Positions 17,990-26,280 of a stretch of DNA of 64,000 nt are shown here, piece by piece. This stretch comes from Paenibacillus flagellatus (GTDB taxonomy: Bacteria > Bacillota > Bacilli > Paenibacillales > NBRC-103111), in contig NZ_QJVJ01000003.1 in NCBI RefSeq assembly GCF_003217775.1, positions 496,001 through 560,000 on the forward strand, in the 5' to 3' direction. Below the pieces are notes generated by a model. That model worked only from the letters and a program-made list of their open reading frames with translations. It was not told the DNA's origin and made no database searches. How positions within the stretch are numbered: the first letter of the stretch is position 1; each line of letters starts with the position of its first letter. A program made the position numbers and the translations under genes.

Positions 17990-18940
17990 TCAGAATACTC
18001 CTTCGTCTCCGAATCGTTTGGCCAGCCGGTTCGCCGCTAGGATCAGGATGAAGCCGACCACGCTCTTGAACAGACCGACCGCCGTCCCGAAGCTGAAATC
18101 CGCCTGTTGAATGCCCTTGAAATACACGTACGTATCGAGCACGTTGCCGATATCCATCGTGAACGGATTGAGCATCAGGAAAACTTGCTCGAAGCCGGAA
18201 TCCAGCACCGTTCCGAGCCGGAGGATGAACAGGATGACGATCGTGCTGCGCAGGGCCGGCAGCGTAATGTGCCAAATTTGCCGCCAACGGCTCGCTCCGT
18301 CCACGACGGCCGCTTCGTATAAGCTCGGGCTGACGCCGGCAAGCGCCGCCAGGAAGATGATCGTCCCCCAGCCGGCCTCCTTCCAGATGACCTCGAGAAC
18401 GATCAGGGGCATGAACCAGCCCGGCTGCTGCAGGAAGGATATCGGCTCCATGCCGAACATCAGGTCCAACAGGCGATTGACAAGCCCCTCCGTCTTCAGA
18501 AAAATCGTGGCGATGCCAATCACGACCACCCACGATAAGAAATGCGGCAAATAGATGATCGATTGCACGACTCGCTTGAACCGCTCGCTTCTCAGTTCGT
18601 TCAGCATCACCGCCAGCACGACCGGAACCGGGAACGCAAAGGCGATCTGCAGAAACGATAGCAGCAGCGTGTTGCCGAGCACCCGGATCACCTCCCTGTC
18701 GCTGAAGATCGTCCGGAAATGCCGAAATCCGACCCAGTCGCTATGCACAAACCCGCGGAACGGGCTGTAGTCCTGGAAGGCGATAATGTTGCCGAGCATC
18801 GGGATGTATCGGTATACGATAAAATAAAGCAGTCCCGGCATGACAAGCAGAAACAAATACCTCTCCCTCCATAGCCGGTCCCCCAGTCTTCGGTTCTTAC
18901 GCGTCGCACGCGGAATCGCCGTCACGTCAGCTTGCTCCAT
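17990..18940 (-). CDS. Carbohydrate ABC transporter permease, LplB type (second importer)
   Basis: 316-residue permease, first gene of the second importer operon (order LplB - YtcP - binding protein, unlike the first importer). Basic N-terminus (RATRKNRRLGDRLWRERY), first helix about residues 29-47, conserved VYRYIPMLG motif, EAA loop YEAAVVDGASRWRQ with LPAL, and C-terminal NRLAKRFGDEGVF. AAAGGAG lies 13 bases before the ATG. No ATPase is encoded nearby. Confidence 0.92.
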   Translation of the reverse strand: MEQADVTAIPRATRKNRRLGDRLWRERYLFLLVMPGLLYFIVYRYIPMLGNIIAFQDYSPFRGFVHSDWVGFRHFRTIFSDREVIRVLGNTLLLSFLQIAFAFPVPVVLAVMLNELRSERFKRVVQSIIYLPHFLSWVVVIGIATIFLKTEGLVNRLLDLMFGMEPISFLQQPGWFMPLIVLEVIWKEAGWGTIIFLAALAGVSPSLYEAAVVDGASRWRQIWHITLPALRSTIVILFILRLGTVLDSGFEQVFLMLNPFTMDIGNVLDTYVYFKGIQQADFSFGTAVGLFKSVVGFILILAANRLAKRFGDEGVF

Positions 18941-19298
18941 GTTGTCTCTTTGTCTCCTTTCCCCACCCTGATGTCCTTACCTTACCGGATGTCCGAGGCG
19001 GCTGACTATCGTCGCTATTCCATGTGCTGCACGATTTTTACGCCAAGTACAAAAAGGATGAAGGAGTGAAAAATTTGTTGCATCCGATCCGAAATTTCGA
19101 GCAAAAAAAGAGCAGATTATCTTTACGATAACCTGCTCTTGTTCTTGATTTTGCCCACGCCTTAACGTATAGACATTGGCCTAGGGATCGGGAAGCTTCG
19201 TCGGGAACTTCAATCGGATCCATCGTTTTCGGCGTTTTCGGCTTCTTGCCCTTGTTCCCGACGGCATCGCCCGTCCGTCGTTTGCGGAAATGGTACAA
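18941..19298. other. Intergenic region holding the importer promoter region and the SASP terminator
   Basis: 358 bases between the second importer and the SASP gene. The SASP terminator is at 19108-19140. The 18941-19040 part must contain the importer promoter, but no convincing -35/-10 pair was found. A minus-strand open frame (19038-19298) directly after the SASP stop has no ribosome site and runs through the terminator; not accepted as a gene. Confidence 0.5.
19108..19140 (-). terminator. Terminator downstream of the SASP gene
   Basis: AAGAGCAG (19108-19115) pairs with CTGCTCTT (19133-19140), extended by TTATC/GATAA with a bulge; on the minus strand it is followed by seven T. About 160 bases beyond the SASP stop. 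Confidence 0.75.
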
Positions 19299-19592
19299 TT
19301 ACGGTTTGTTGCCTCGGTTCGCCAGCTGCTGCTGCGCCATCCGGATCATTTCCCGGACCATGGCGCCGCCGATTTGGCCGCCGATTTTGCCGGCGTCCTC
19401 GGTCTTAAGTTGCCCGTTGTTGCCGGGCGACAGCGGGATTCCCAACGATTTGGCGACCTCGAATTTGACATTGTTCGGCTCCGCGGGATTGACCTTGTAG
19501 CCTTCCCTCTGCATGACCGACGCCTTGAACTGGTCGAGGCTTCGTCCGGCTTCCGGAACGACTAGCGATCGGCCGCTGCGTCTTCTGGCCAT
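19299..19592 (-). CDS. Alpha/beta-type small acid-soluble spore protein
   Basis: 97-residue protein with the family hallmarks: KFEVAKSLGIPL (contains the GPR protease-type cleavage neighbourhood, E-x-A) and GGAMVREMIRMAQQQL, the DNA-binding C-terminal helix. These proteins coat spore DNA and protect it from UV and heat, and are degraded by GPR during germination. The N-terminal extension RRRSGRSLVVPEAG is longer and more basic than in the classic short members. Start ATG at 19592 with GAGGTG six bases upstream. A forespore-type promoter may lie immediately upstream (see findings). Confidence 0.92.
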   Translation of the reverse strand: MARRRSGRSLVVPEAGRSLDQFKASVMQREGYKVNPAEPNNVKFEVAKSLGIPLSPGNNGQLKTEDAGKIGGQIGGAMVREMIRMAQQQLANRGNKP

Positions 19593-19654
19593 AATGATCA
19601 CCTCATCCGTTAGGGTGTCCAACCAGTTTCGACCTATTCGGGAACAAAGTAACC

Positions 19655-19683
19655 TTGGGATTGGGTGCCGCGTCTTATATAAT
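19655..19683 (+). promoter_or_regulatory. Sigma-A-type promoter of the CBS-domain gene
   Basis: TTGGGA (19655-19660) and TATAAT (19678-19683) with a 17-base spacer, 36 bases upstream of the CBS start codon. Good match to the vegetative consensus. Confidence 0.65.
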
Positions 19684-19719
19684 AGAGAGTGGAATGATAA
19701 GTGGGGTGAGAAAACGACT

Positions 19720-20151
19720 ATGAATATCGCGTTTTTTTTGGTTCCGAAACACGAGGTCGTCTGCCTGACGGAACAATCGACGCTGCGTCAAGCACTGGAG
19801 CGGATGGAATACCACCGGTACACCGCCGTTCCCGTCCTGTCCGAAGAAGGCCGGTATATCGGCACGATTACCGAAGGCGACTTGCTATGGTTTCTGAAAA
19901 ATACGGAGGGCGTATCGTTCGATAACGCGCACCGGCATCATTTGTCCGCCGTCCCGATGCGGATGCGCAACGATCCCGTCCATATCGACGCCAACATGGA
20001 AGACTTGATTACGAAAGCGAAGGCGCAAAACTTCGTTCCGGTCATCGACGACCGCCAGCACTTCATCGGTCTCGTCCGGCGGAGCGACATTATCGAATAT
20101 TGCGCGAAACAGCTGTTCACCGCGACCGCCGCCGCCGCGGCCAAAGAGTAA
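19720..20151 (+). CDS. CBS-domain-pair protein
   Basis: 143-residue cytoplasmic protein made almost entirely of two CBS motifs (about residues 8-60 with VPVLSEEGRYIGTITEGD, and 75-130 with VPVIDDRQHFIGLVRRSD). Paired CBS motifs bind adenosine nucleotides and usually act as energy or ligand sensors; no effector domain is fused. Start ATG at 19720 with GGGGTGAG nine bases upstream; the frame is open further upstream but that stretch overlaps the SASP promoter region. Ends with an Ala-rich tail. Regulated by its own sigma-A-type promoter. Function unassigned; similar stand-alone proteins are common in Bacillales. Confidence 0.88.
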   Translation: MNIAFFLVPKHEVVCLTEQSTLRQALERMEYHRYTAVPVLSEEGRYIGTITEGDLLWFLKNTEGVSFDNAHRHHLSAVPMRMRNDPVHIDANMEDLITKAKAQNFVPVIDDRQHFIGLVRRSDIIEYCAKQLFTATAAAAAKE

Positions 20152-20164
20152 TGCGGGAGACGGC

Positions 20165-20202
20165 GAAAAGCTGCCTCGACCTTCCCGGTCGGGCAGCTTT
20201 TC
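20165..20202. terminator. Bidirectional terminator between CBS and SLH genes
   Basis: GAAAAGCTGCC (20165-20175) pairs with GGCAGCTTTTC (20192-20202), with CGACC/GGTCG pairing inside. It serves both convergent genes. Confidence 0.88.
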
Positions 20203-20214
20203 TTCGTTCCTTGT

Positions 20215-21708
20215 TCAGTTCGTGGTAACCGTCACGTTGTCGGCTGTCGCCCAGCCGCCGGCCGGCGCCAGCTTGTACGTCGTCTTCGGCGCCAGCTTCA
20301 CGCCGTTCGCCAAGTCGAACGTGCCCGTCGCCCCTTTACGGCTCGTGAAGCGATACGTTGCGGTCAACGTCGTGCCGTCGGCGGCCGTCAACGTCACGCT
20401 GCGTCCCGCGAACAGCTCGTCCTTCGGATCCTGCGTCAGCGTCACGGCGACGGCCGTTTCCGATGCGGCGGAAGCCGACTGGATCGCGAGCGGCGCGATT
20501 TCGCGGGCGGTGAAGCCGTTGTCCCGGATCGTCGACCAATCCGACGTTACCGTATAGGTCACGCCCGGCTTAAGCGATTCGCCCGCCGGCAGACGGAACT
20601 TCGGAGCTTGGCGCCCGTCCGTCGCTTGCGTGAACGGGACGTACTTCGCCACGATCGGCTGCCCGCCTTCCGGTGTAATCGTCACCGACTTGTCGCGCAT
20701 CGAGGACAAAATGTCGTAAGTCGTTCCGCCGACGTCGTAGCCGTCGCCCAGCACGAGCTCCTGGCCGCCGCGCGAGCCGTAGTACGCTTCCACGACGTAG
20801 CCGTAGTCCACCGTGCCGTCCGTCCGGAACGATTCGAGCTCGAACGTGTCGTTCGTCACTTGAGCGACGGTCGCCACCTTCAGCTTATAGTCGGATGCTT
20901 CGAACGTACCGGCCGTCTTGCCTTTGTACGTCAGCGTGTACGTCGCACCCGGCTTCTGGACCGTAACCGGGACGATGTAGGTCGCCCGCGCGCCCGTTTT
21001 CAGCTGCGGCACGTTCAGCAGCGCCATGCCGTTGTCGAACGCGAAATTTTTCTTCGCTTGGTCCAGGCTGACGTCGGCGGCGGTCAGCGGCGCCGAGAAC
21101 GTCACCTCGAGCGTGATCGCATTGAGCGCCTTCACCCCGGTCACTTCCGCCGAGGGGGAAGGAATATGCGGGAGCGCGTCCGATACCCACCGGGCCGCTT
21201 CGGCACGCGTAACCGGCTTGTTGGCATTGTACGATTCCGTCCACAGCTGGACGATCGACGGCTTCTTGTTGATCAGCCGGCCGATATTCGCGACGATCTC
21301 TTCCTGCGTAATCGGGGTCGTCGGCTGAAACTTTCCGTTCGCGCCCAACGTCCATCCGCTGTCCAACATCGCCCGGACGTACGGAGCGTACCATTCGTCC
21401 GCCGATACGTCGGCGGGAAGCGGCTGTCCGTCCGCCTTCGGCTGCAGTCCGAATGCACTCGTCGCGACTTTGGCGAATTCGGAGCGGGTCATCGGGCGGT
21501 TCGGCTTGATCGTGCCGTCCTCATACCCGGCGATGACGCCGGCTTCAATCAGCTTCTCGAGGGCGGGGCGAAGCGCGCCGGCTTCGGCCAATTCGGTTTG
21601 CGACACCTGCGAAAGCGATGCCGCGTTCACTTGGGGCACAGCAGGCTGGAGCAGCGAAGCGGTGCCGATGGCGGTGGCGGCGATCAAGGTCAAGAGCGGT
21701 TTCTTCAT
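20215..21708 (-). CDS. SLH-domain cell-surface protein
   Basis: 497-residue secreted protein. Signal peptide MKKPLLTLIAATAIG... with cleavage after VNA near residue 29. Two complete S-layer homology motifs follow (AGYEDGTIKPNRPMTRSEFAK near residue 60; GANGKFQPTTPITQEE near 125) plus a shorter third (NKPVTRAEAARW near 165), which bind pyruvylated cell-wall polymer. The C-terminal 300 residues are Ig-like beta-sandwich segments (VTGVKALNAITLEVTFSAPL is typical of adhesin/S-layer Big-type domains). Strong ribosome site GGGGAGG upstream. Likely a minor surface or S-layer-associated protein; no enzymatic domain seen. Confidence 0.88.
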   Translation of the reverse strand: MKKPLLTLIAATAIGTASLLQPAVPQVNAASLSQVSQTELAEAGALRPALEKLIEAGVIAGYEDGTIKPNRPMTRSEFAKVATSAFGLQPKADGQPLPADVSADEWYAPYVRAMLDSGWTLGANGKFQPTTPITQEEIVANIGRLINKKPSIVQLWTESYNANKPVTRAEAARWVSDALPHIPSPSAEVTGVKALNAITLEVTFSAPLTAADVSLDQAKKNFAFDNGMALLNVPQLKTGARATYIVPVTVQKPGATYTLTYKGKTAGTFEASDYKLKVATVAQVTNDTFELESFRTDGTVDYGYVVEAYYGSRGGQELVLGDGYDVGGTTYDILSSMRDKSVTITPEGGQPIVAKYVPFTQATDGRQAPKFRLPAGESLKPGVTYTVTSDWSTIRDNGFTAREIAPLAIQSASAASETAVAVTLTQDPKDELFAGRSVTLTAADGTTLTATYRFTSRKGATGTFDLANGVKLAPKTTYKLAPAGGWATADNVTVTTN

Positions 21709-21834
21709 CGTAAATTCCTCCCCGGAATGAGTCGTATAGTAATTCGGTTCTGCTACTCATCATACCGGGTAAATATGAAATCGAAAGAAACCGGATATTA
21801 AATCTTTCTTAACCGCTCGTAAAAAACGGCCGGA

Positions 21835-22521
21835 CTAGACGGAAAACCGGTAGCCGGCCCCCCATACCGTCTCGATAAATTGCGGCCGGGACGGGTCGGC
21901 CTCGATCTTCTCCCGGATTCGCCGGACATGCACGGTCACCGTCGAATTGTCGCCCCAGCTATCCGGCCCCCAAATGCGCTCGAACAGCTCCTCCTTGCCG
22001 AACACCCGGTCCGGATGCTGCGCGAGAAAGGTCAGCAATTCGAATTCCTTCGCCGTCAACGTCACTTCCTCCCCGCTCACGAAAACGCGCCGCGAGCCGG
22101 TGTAAATCGTCAAATTCCGAATGCTCAGCTCGTCGCGTTCGGGCGTCTTGCCGAGCAGCCGCTCGTAACGGGCGAGATGCGCCTTGACACGGGCGACGAG
22201 CTCGCTCGGGCTGAACGGCTTCGTGATGTAATCGTCCGCCCCCGTTCCGAAGCCGCGAATTTTATCGACCTCCTCCTTTTTGGCGGAGACGATCAGGATC
22301 GGCACTTCTTTGACGGCGCGGATTTGCCGGCAGACGTCGAACCCGTCCTTGCCCGGCAGCATCAAGTCGAGCACGATCAGGTCGTAGCTCCCCTTCAGCG
22401 CCAGCTCCAATCCTTCCTCCCCGTCATGGCACAGATCGACGCGAAAGCCGTTCAGCTCGAAATAGTCCCGCTGCAGCTCGGCGATGCTCGTCTCGTCTTC
22501 GATGATCAATATCCGCTTCAT
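21835..22521 (-). CDS. OmpR/PhoB-family response regulator
   Basis: 228-residue regulator: receiver domain residues 1-118 with the acidic pair near Glu8/Asp9, the phosphorylation site Asp52 (LDLMLPGKDG) and the conserved Lys (YITKPFSPSE); C-terminal winged-helix DNA-binding domain (LTAKEFELLTFLAQHP ... VHVRRIREKIE). ATG at 22521 is preferred over GTG 22530 because GAGG lies eight bases upstream. The gene starts 10 bases after its sensor-kinase partner. Confidence 0.93.
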   Translation of the reverse strand: MKRILIIEDETSIAELQRDYFELNGFRVDLCHDGEEGLELALKGSYDLIVLDLMLPGKDGFDVCRQIRAVKEVPILIVSAKKEEVDKIRGFGTGADDYITKPFSPSELVARVKAHLARYERLLGKTPERDELSIRNLTIYTGSRRVFVSGEEVTLTAKEFELLTFLAQHPDRVFGKEELFERIWGPDSWGDNSTVTVHVRRIREKIEADPSRPQFIETVWGAGYRFSV

Positions 22522-22531
22522 AGGTCCCACC

Positions 22532-23995
22532 TCACGCTTCGCACGTATTCAGCTTGATCGCTACGCGCGTCCCTTCTCCCGGCGTGCTCGCCAGCGCGAT
22601 TTCGCCGCCGTGTCCTTCGACGATCTGCTTCGCGATCGCGAGTCCGAGCCCGCTTCCGCCCGTTCTCGCATTGCGGGACGGCTCCGCCCGGTAAAACCGG
22701 TCGAATACGGACCGGATCGCCTCCGGGGCGACGCCCGGCCCGTTGTCGGCGATTTCGAGCGTAACCCGATCCGAATCGGCCGCAAGAGCGAACGAAAGCC
22801 GCTTCTCCGCCTTGTCCGCGAACTTGACGCTGTTGTCGACGATGTTCGCGATCGCCCGCTTCATCTTGTCGGGATCCAGCCGCACCCAGACGGGCTCGCC
22901 TTGTCCGCCGTGCCAGTCGATGCGGAAGCCGTGTCGCTCCAGGTCGAATCGCAGCTCGCCGACGATGTCGTCCACGAACCGCCGTGCATCCAGCTTAACG
23001 AGCTCGAACGGCACTTTGTTCAAGTCCAGCTTCGAATACAGGAACAGCTCGTCGATGAGCCGGTCCATCGCCACCGTCTTGGCGTAAATCGTCTCGACAT
23101 ACTTATCCATCTTCTCCGGCGTATTCGGCACGCCGTCGCGAATGCCTTCGACGTAGCCTTTGATCGTCGTGACGGGCGTCTTCAAATCGTGGGATATGTT
23201 CGACAGCAGCTCCTTCCGGTTCGCCTCGTACTGCAGCTGCAGCTCCACCGACTGCTGGAGCTTGCGGCGCATATGCTCGAACTGGAGGATGAGCTGGCCG
23301 ATTTCGTCGCGGGAGCCGGTCGGCTCGATGCGAAAGTCAAGGTCCCCCTCCTCGATTCGCGCGGCGGAAGCCCGCAGCTTGTGGAGTGGGCGGATAACCC
23401 GGCGCGTGACGAATAAATAAAGCAGCACGTTCGCTCCCACGAGCATGACGAACAAAATCGACAGGAACAACGGCAGCAGCTTGCCCGTCAGCGCGGCGAA
23501 CGGGCTGAGCTCGCGGATGACGAACAGGCTTCCCCGGGTTGCGTCGGACAAGGCGAAATCGTATTTGCCGTACGCATAAAACCGGTCGCCGATATTCAGC
23601 AAATTGCGGATGCGAATATTGTCCATCTCGTAAGGCGGCAAGCTCTTTTCGAGTCCGGCGTCGGCGATTTGCGGCGACAGGAACGCCACCCGGTCTTCCC
23701 GACGGATGAGCAGCGCCGATTTGGCGACGCGCAGCTGGAAATCGTATTCTTTTTGCAGCGCCGGATCGAACAGCTTCTCCGGATCGGTTTTGGCCATATA
23801 TTTCAAATCGAGGAACAGCGTCTCCTGCTCCGGCGTCAGCGGCTTCAGCGTGAAATGGATCGCGTAAAACTGCTTGACGCTTTTCGCGTCCCCGGTTACG
23901 GCGAGCGTAATCAAATAAGCCGTGGCGAAAAAGACGAGAATCGTCACGACGAGCACCGAGCTGTAATAAACAATCATTCTGGAACGGATCGACAT
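22532..23995 (-). CDS. Sensor histidine kinase, partner of the adjacent response regulator
   Basis: 487-residue membrane sensor: first membrane helix near residues 8-30 (VVTILVFFATAYLI), an extracytoplasmic sensor of about 130 residues, second helix (LLPLFLSILFVMLVGANVLLY), HAMP domain (LHKLRASAARIEEGDLDFRI), H-box SHDLKTPVTTIKGY with the phosphorylated His, and N/G boxes (NIVDNSVKFAD; DNGPGVAPEAI; GSGLGLAIAKQI). Starts at MSIRSRMI (23995) with a G-rich site before it; ATG at 24016 is the alternative. The kinase gene precedes the regulator, the reverse of the common order. The signal sensed is unknown. Confidence 0.92.
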   Translation of the reverse strand: MSIRSRMIVYYSSVLVVTILVFFATAYLITLAVTGDAKSVKQFYAIHFTLKPLTPEQETLFLDLKYMAKTDPEKLFDPALQKEYDFQLRVAKSALLIRREDRVAFLSPQIADAGLEKSLPPYEMDNIRIRNLLNIGDRFYAYGKYDFALSDATRGSLFVIRELSPFAALTGKLLPLFLSILFVMLVGANVLLYLFVTRRVIRPLHKLRASAARIEEGDLDFRIEPTGSRDEIGQLILQFEHMRRKLQQSVELQLQYEANRKELLSNISHDLKTPVTTIKGYVEGIRDGVPNTPEKMDKYVETIYAKTVAMDRLIDELFLYSKLDLNKVPFELVKLDARRFVDDIVGELRFDLERHGFRIDWHGGQGEPVWVRLDPDKMKRAIANIVDNSVKFADKAEKRLSFALAADSDRVTLEIADNGPGVAPEAIRSVFDRFYRAEPSRNARTGGSGLGLAIAKQIVEGHGGEIALASTPGEGTRVAIKLNTCEA

Positions 23996-24122
23996 GGCGC
24001 CCCCCCGCATTCTCATTTGCTCTTACATTAGCACAGGGACGCGAGGAAGTATAGACGATCCCGCCTCCGACTAGGCGGCATAGCCAGGGGGAATGACAAG
24101 CCCGAGCACGTCCCGAAAAGCA

Positions 24123-24149
24123 AAAAATCCGCGACGTTCGCGGATTTTT
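24123..24149 (-). terminator. Terminator after the cysteine dioxygenase gene
   Basis: AAAAATCCGCG (24123-24133) and CGCGGATTTTT (24139-24149) form an 11-base stem with a 5-base loop and T tails both ways. Confidence 0.88.
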
Positions 24150-24172
24150 CGCGGCCGGCACGGGCCGTCCGG

Positions 24173-24667
24173 TCAAATGACGTAATCGAGCACATACTCG
24201 TCTGTCGGGGAGTACGTTCTTGCGCCGGACAACGGCGGGGCGTACACGTGCAGCGAGACGGTGCGTCCTTCCGTCGGATTGCTCATCCGGTGCACCTGTC
24301 CCGGCGGGGCGAGCACAAATTGACCGGCACTCAATCGGGTTTCGGCCGCAAAGGCGGCTTCGTTTTCCCCGACGGCCCGGTAAATCGAATTGACGAGCAC
24401 GCCCTCGACGACTTGGGCGCAGCCGAACGACGCCCCGTGATCGTGAATATACGTTTCGGTATGCCCCGGCAAATGAACGACGATCGCCTCGGCCTCTTCC
24501 GTACGGAACAGCACGTTGCGACCGTACGGCAGCCCGTCGGGCTCGGTCACGTACGGAGCGATCGCCTCCGGCGTGCATAGCAGGGCGGACAGCGTCTCGC
24601 GCAGCTCGCGCAGCGTCGGCTTATGCAGAGCGGACAGCGCCATCTCGACGCGTTGCAGGAAAGTCAT
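24173..24667 (-). CDS. Cysteine dioxygenase family protein
   Basis: 164-residue cupin of the type-I cysteine dioxygenase family, which oxidises the thiol of cysteine to cysteine sulfinate using a non-heme iron. The first cupin motif is clear as HDHGASFGCAQVVEG (iron His pair and the conserved family Cys), and a third iron-ligand His lies in QVHRMSNPTEG. Length is within the usual bacterial range (about 160-200). Start chosen at MTFLQRVE because GGGAGAG lies six bases upstream. A 14-base palindrome lies about 60 bases upstream, overlapping a possible promoter. 3-mercaptopropionate dioxygenase is the main alternative function. Confidence 0.85.
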   Translation of the reverse strand: MTFLQRVEMALSALHKPTLRELRETLSALLCTPEAIAPYVTEPDGLPYGRNVLFRTEEAEAIVVHLPGHTETYIHDHGASFGCAQVVEGVLVNSIYRAVGENEAAFAAETRLSAGQFVLAPPGQVHRMSNPTEGRTVSLHVYAPPLSGARTYSPTDEYVLDYVI

Positions 24668-24790
24668 CGGCATCTCTCCCGGATCGCAGGTTTTCCTACC
24701 TTCCGTACAGTATATGGAGAAAAGCTTTCCGCGGAAAGTTGTACGGCAAATGCCCTACGACCCGGGCCGTTCCCGTACCGCCGAATCCGT

Positions 24791-25411
24791 TCAAGACGCC
24801 GGATGCTCCGGGAGTGCCAGCTCCGCACCCGTCGCCCGGTTGTAGCTGTACTTCAGCAGCAGCGCCAGCTCGTACCATTGGATTTGCTCGAGGACGGCGA
24901 CGGTGCTCTCATCCCGCTCGCGAGAAACTTGCCGCTCCACTGCGTCCACGAACCGGTATGCATCCCAAGAGCCGGAGCGAAGCAGCGACTCCAGGTCGGC
25001 ACGTCCTCGGCCGGCGGGGACGGTGTCCAATCCGTTCGGACTTTCAAGCAGACGTTTCGCCGCTGCGTACAGCTCGCCGAATACCGGATGGCTGCCCGTT
25101 CTGGCGAACCAATATTTCGCGTTGCCGTAATCGCCTTCCATCCGGTGCATAATGCCGTGCCAAAAGCTGCCCGTCGCCGTATGGACGTCCTGCGAAACGT
25201 CATGCGAAGCGTCCAGGCTGTCGTTCCATAGATAGAGACCGGCCACGACGGCCAATCGGTCGGCCTTCGAGCCTTGCGTCGGCGTTTCCGCCCAAGAAGC
25301 CGCTTCGGCGGCGATCGCTTCGTCCAGCGCGGCATCCCATACGTTCCGGGGCGCAAGCGATTGAAGCGGGGATCGACCCGCCAGCCGCATCGCCCATTGC
25401 TGCATCGACAT
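24791..25411 (-). CDS. Conserved hypothetical protein
   Basis: 206-residue soluble protein that I cannot assign to a named family with confidence. It has no signal peptide or membrane helix. A notable conserved-looking block is HTATGSFWHGIMHRMEGDYG followed by AKYWFARTGSHPVF, rich in His and aromatic residues, which suggests a helical fold and possibly a metal or ligand site. GGAGG precedes the ATG by 12 bases. It sits between an SDR gene (46 bases upstream) and cysteine dioxygenase (123 bases downstream), probably in one operon with the SDR and the orphan ABC ATPase. Confidence 0.75.
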   Translation of the reverse strand: MSMQQWAMRLAGRSPLQSLAPRNVWDAALDEAIAAEAASWAETPTQGSKADRLAVVAGLYLWNDSLDASHDVSQDVHTATGSFWHGIMHRMEGDYGNAKYWFARTGSHPVFGELYAAAKRLLESPNGLDTVPAGRGRADLESLLRSGSWDAYRFVDAVERQVSRERDESTVAVLEQIQWYELALLLKYSYNRATGAELALPEHPAS

Positions 25412-25457
25412 CGGTTTTTCCGTCCTCCTTCCGGATAGGTGCCGCCGTCTGTGCGGA

Positions 25458-26246
25458 CTACAACGCCCGCACCATGCCGCCGTCTACGAGCACCGCTTGG
25501 CCGGTCACATACGTATTGGCGAACGAGCCGAGGTAAACGACCGTTTTGGCGAACTCCTCCGGCGTACCGTAGCGGCCGAGCGGAATTTGCGCCATAAACT
25601 GCTCGCGCACCTGCTCCTCGGTCCATCCTCTCCGATCGGCGGCGAGCCGGTCGAGCTCGACGATCCGGTCCGTTTCGATCCGTCCGGGACCGACCGTATT
25701 GACCAGGATGCCGTCTTTGCCGTATTCGGCGGACAAGCTCTTCGTCAGCGCATAGACGCCGGCGCGGAAAACGTTGGACAAGATCAGGTCGGCGATCGGC
25801 TGCTTGACCGATACCGACGTCAGGTTGACGATCCGTCCCGCTCCCTGCTTCTTCATATGCGGCAGCGATTCCCGGACGAGCCGGACGACGCTCATCAAAT
25901 TTTGCCGGAACGCCGCCTCCCACGCGTTGTCGTCGAACTGCTCGAAGCCGCCTCCCGGCGGGCCTCCCGCGTTCGTCACGAGCACGTCGAGCCGGCCCGT
26001 CCAATCGACGGCCGCCCGGACCGCCCGCGCTACGTCGTCCGTCTTGTTGACGTCCGCCGCAACGGCGACCGCCTCGCGTCCCGACGCCGCTTCGATTTCC
26101 CGCTTCGCCGCCTCCAGATGCTCCACGCTGCGGCTGGCGATGACGACGTTCGCTCCTTCCCGGGCGAATTCGATCGCGCTCGCTTTGCCGAGCCCTTTGC
26201 TGCCTGCCGTCACCAGCACCGTTTTGCCGTTCAACTGCATATCCAT
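25458..26246 (-). CDS. Divergent SDR family oxidoreductase lacking the usual Tyr-Lys pair
   Basis: 262-residue Rossmann-fold protein. The nucleotide motif TAGSKGLGKA (TGxxxGxG type) and NAGG segment are intact. The catalytic Ser region is NLTSVS, but where classical members have YxxxK this one reads SNVFR (before AGVYALTKSL), so Tyr and Lys are replaced by Ser and Arg. This pattern occurs in a known divergent branch annotated as 3-oxoacyl-reductase-like, whose activity is uncertain. Follows the ABC ATPase by 34 bases. GAGGGGG precedes the ATG. Confidence 0.86.
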   Translation of the reverse strand: MDMQLNGKTVLVTAGSKGLGKASAIEFAREGANVVIASRSVEHLEAAKREIEAASGREAVAVAADVNKTDDVARAVRAAVDWTGRLDVLVTNAGGPPGGGFEQFDDNAWEAAFRQNLMSVVRLVRESLPHMKKQGAGRIVNLTSVSVKQPIADLILSNVFRAGVYALTKSLSAEYGKDGILVNTVGPGRIETDRIVELDRLAADRRGWTEEQVREQFMAQIPLGRYGTPEEFAKTVVYLGSFANTYVTGQAVLVDGGMVRAL

Positions 26247-26280
26247 CCGTCGTTCCCCCTCATTCGCGTACCGCGGTTCG

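Noticed and set aside
17988-18533. N-terminal extension of the second YtcP-type permease
   Set aside because: It is the out-of-frame shadow of the LplB-type gene; the true start is MKHTKSMTAGW at 17987.
19038-19298. 86-codon minus-strand frame immediately after the SASP stop
   Set aside because: No ribosome site (TTG start), runs through the SASP terminator, no recognisable family, though the first third (GKKPKTPKTMDPIEVPDEA) looks protein-like and might be a relic.
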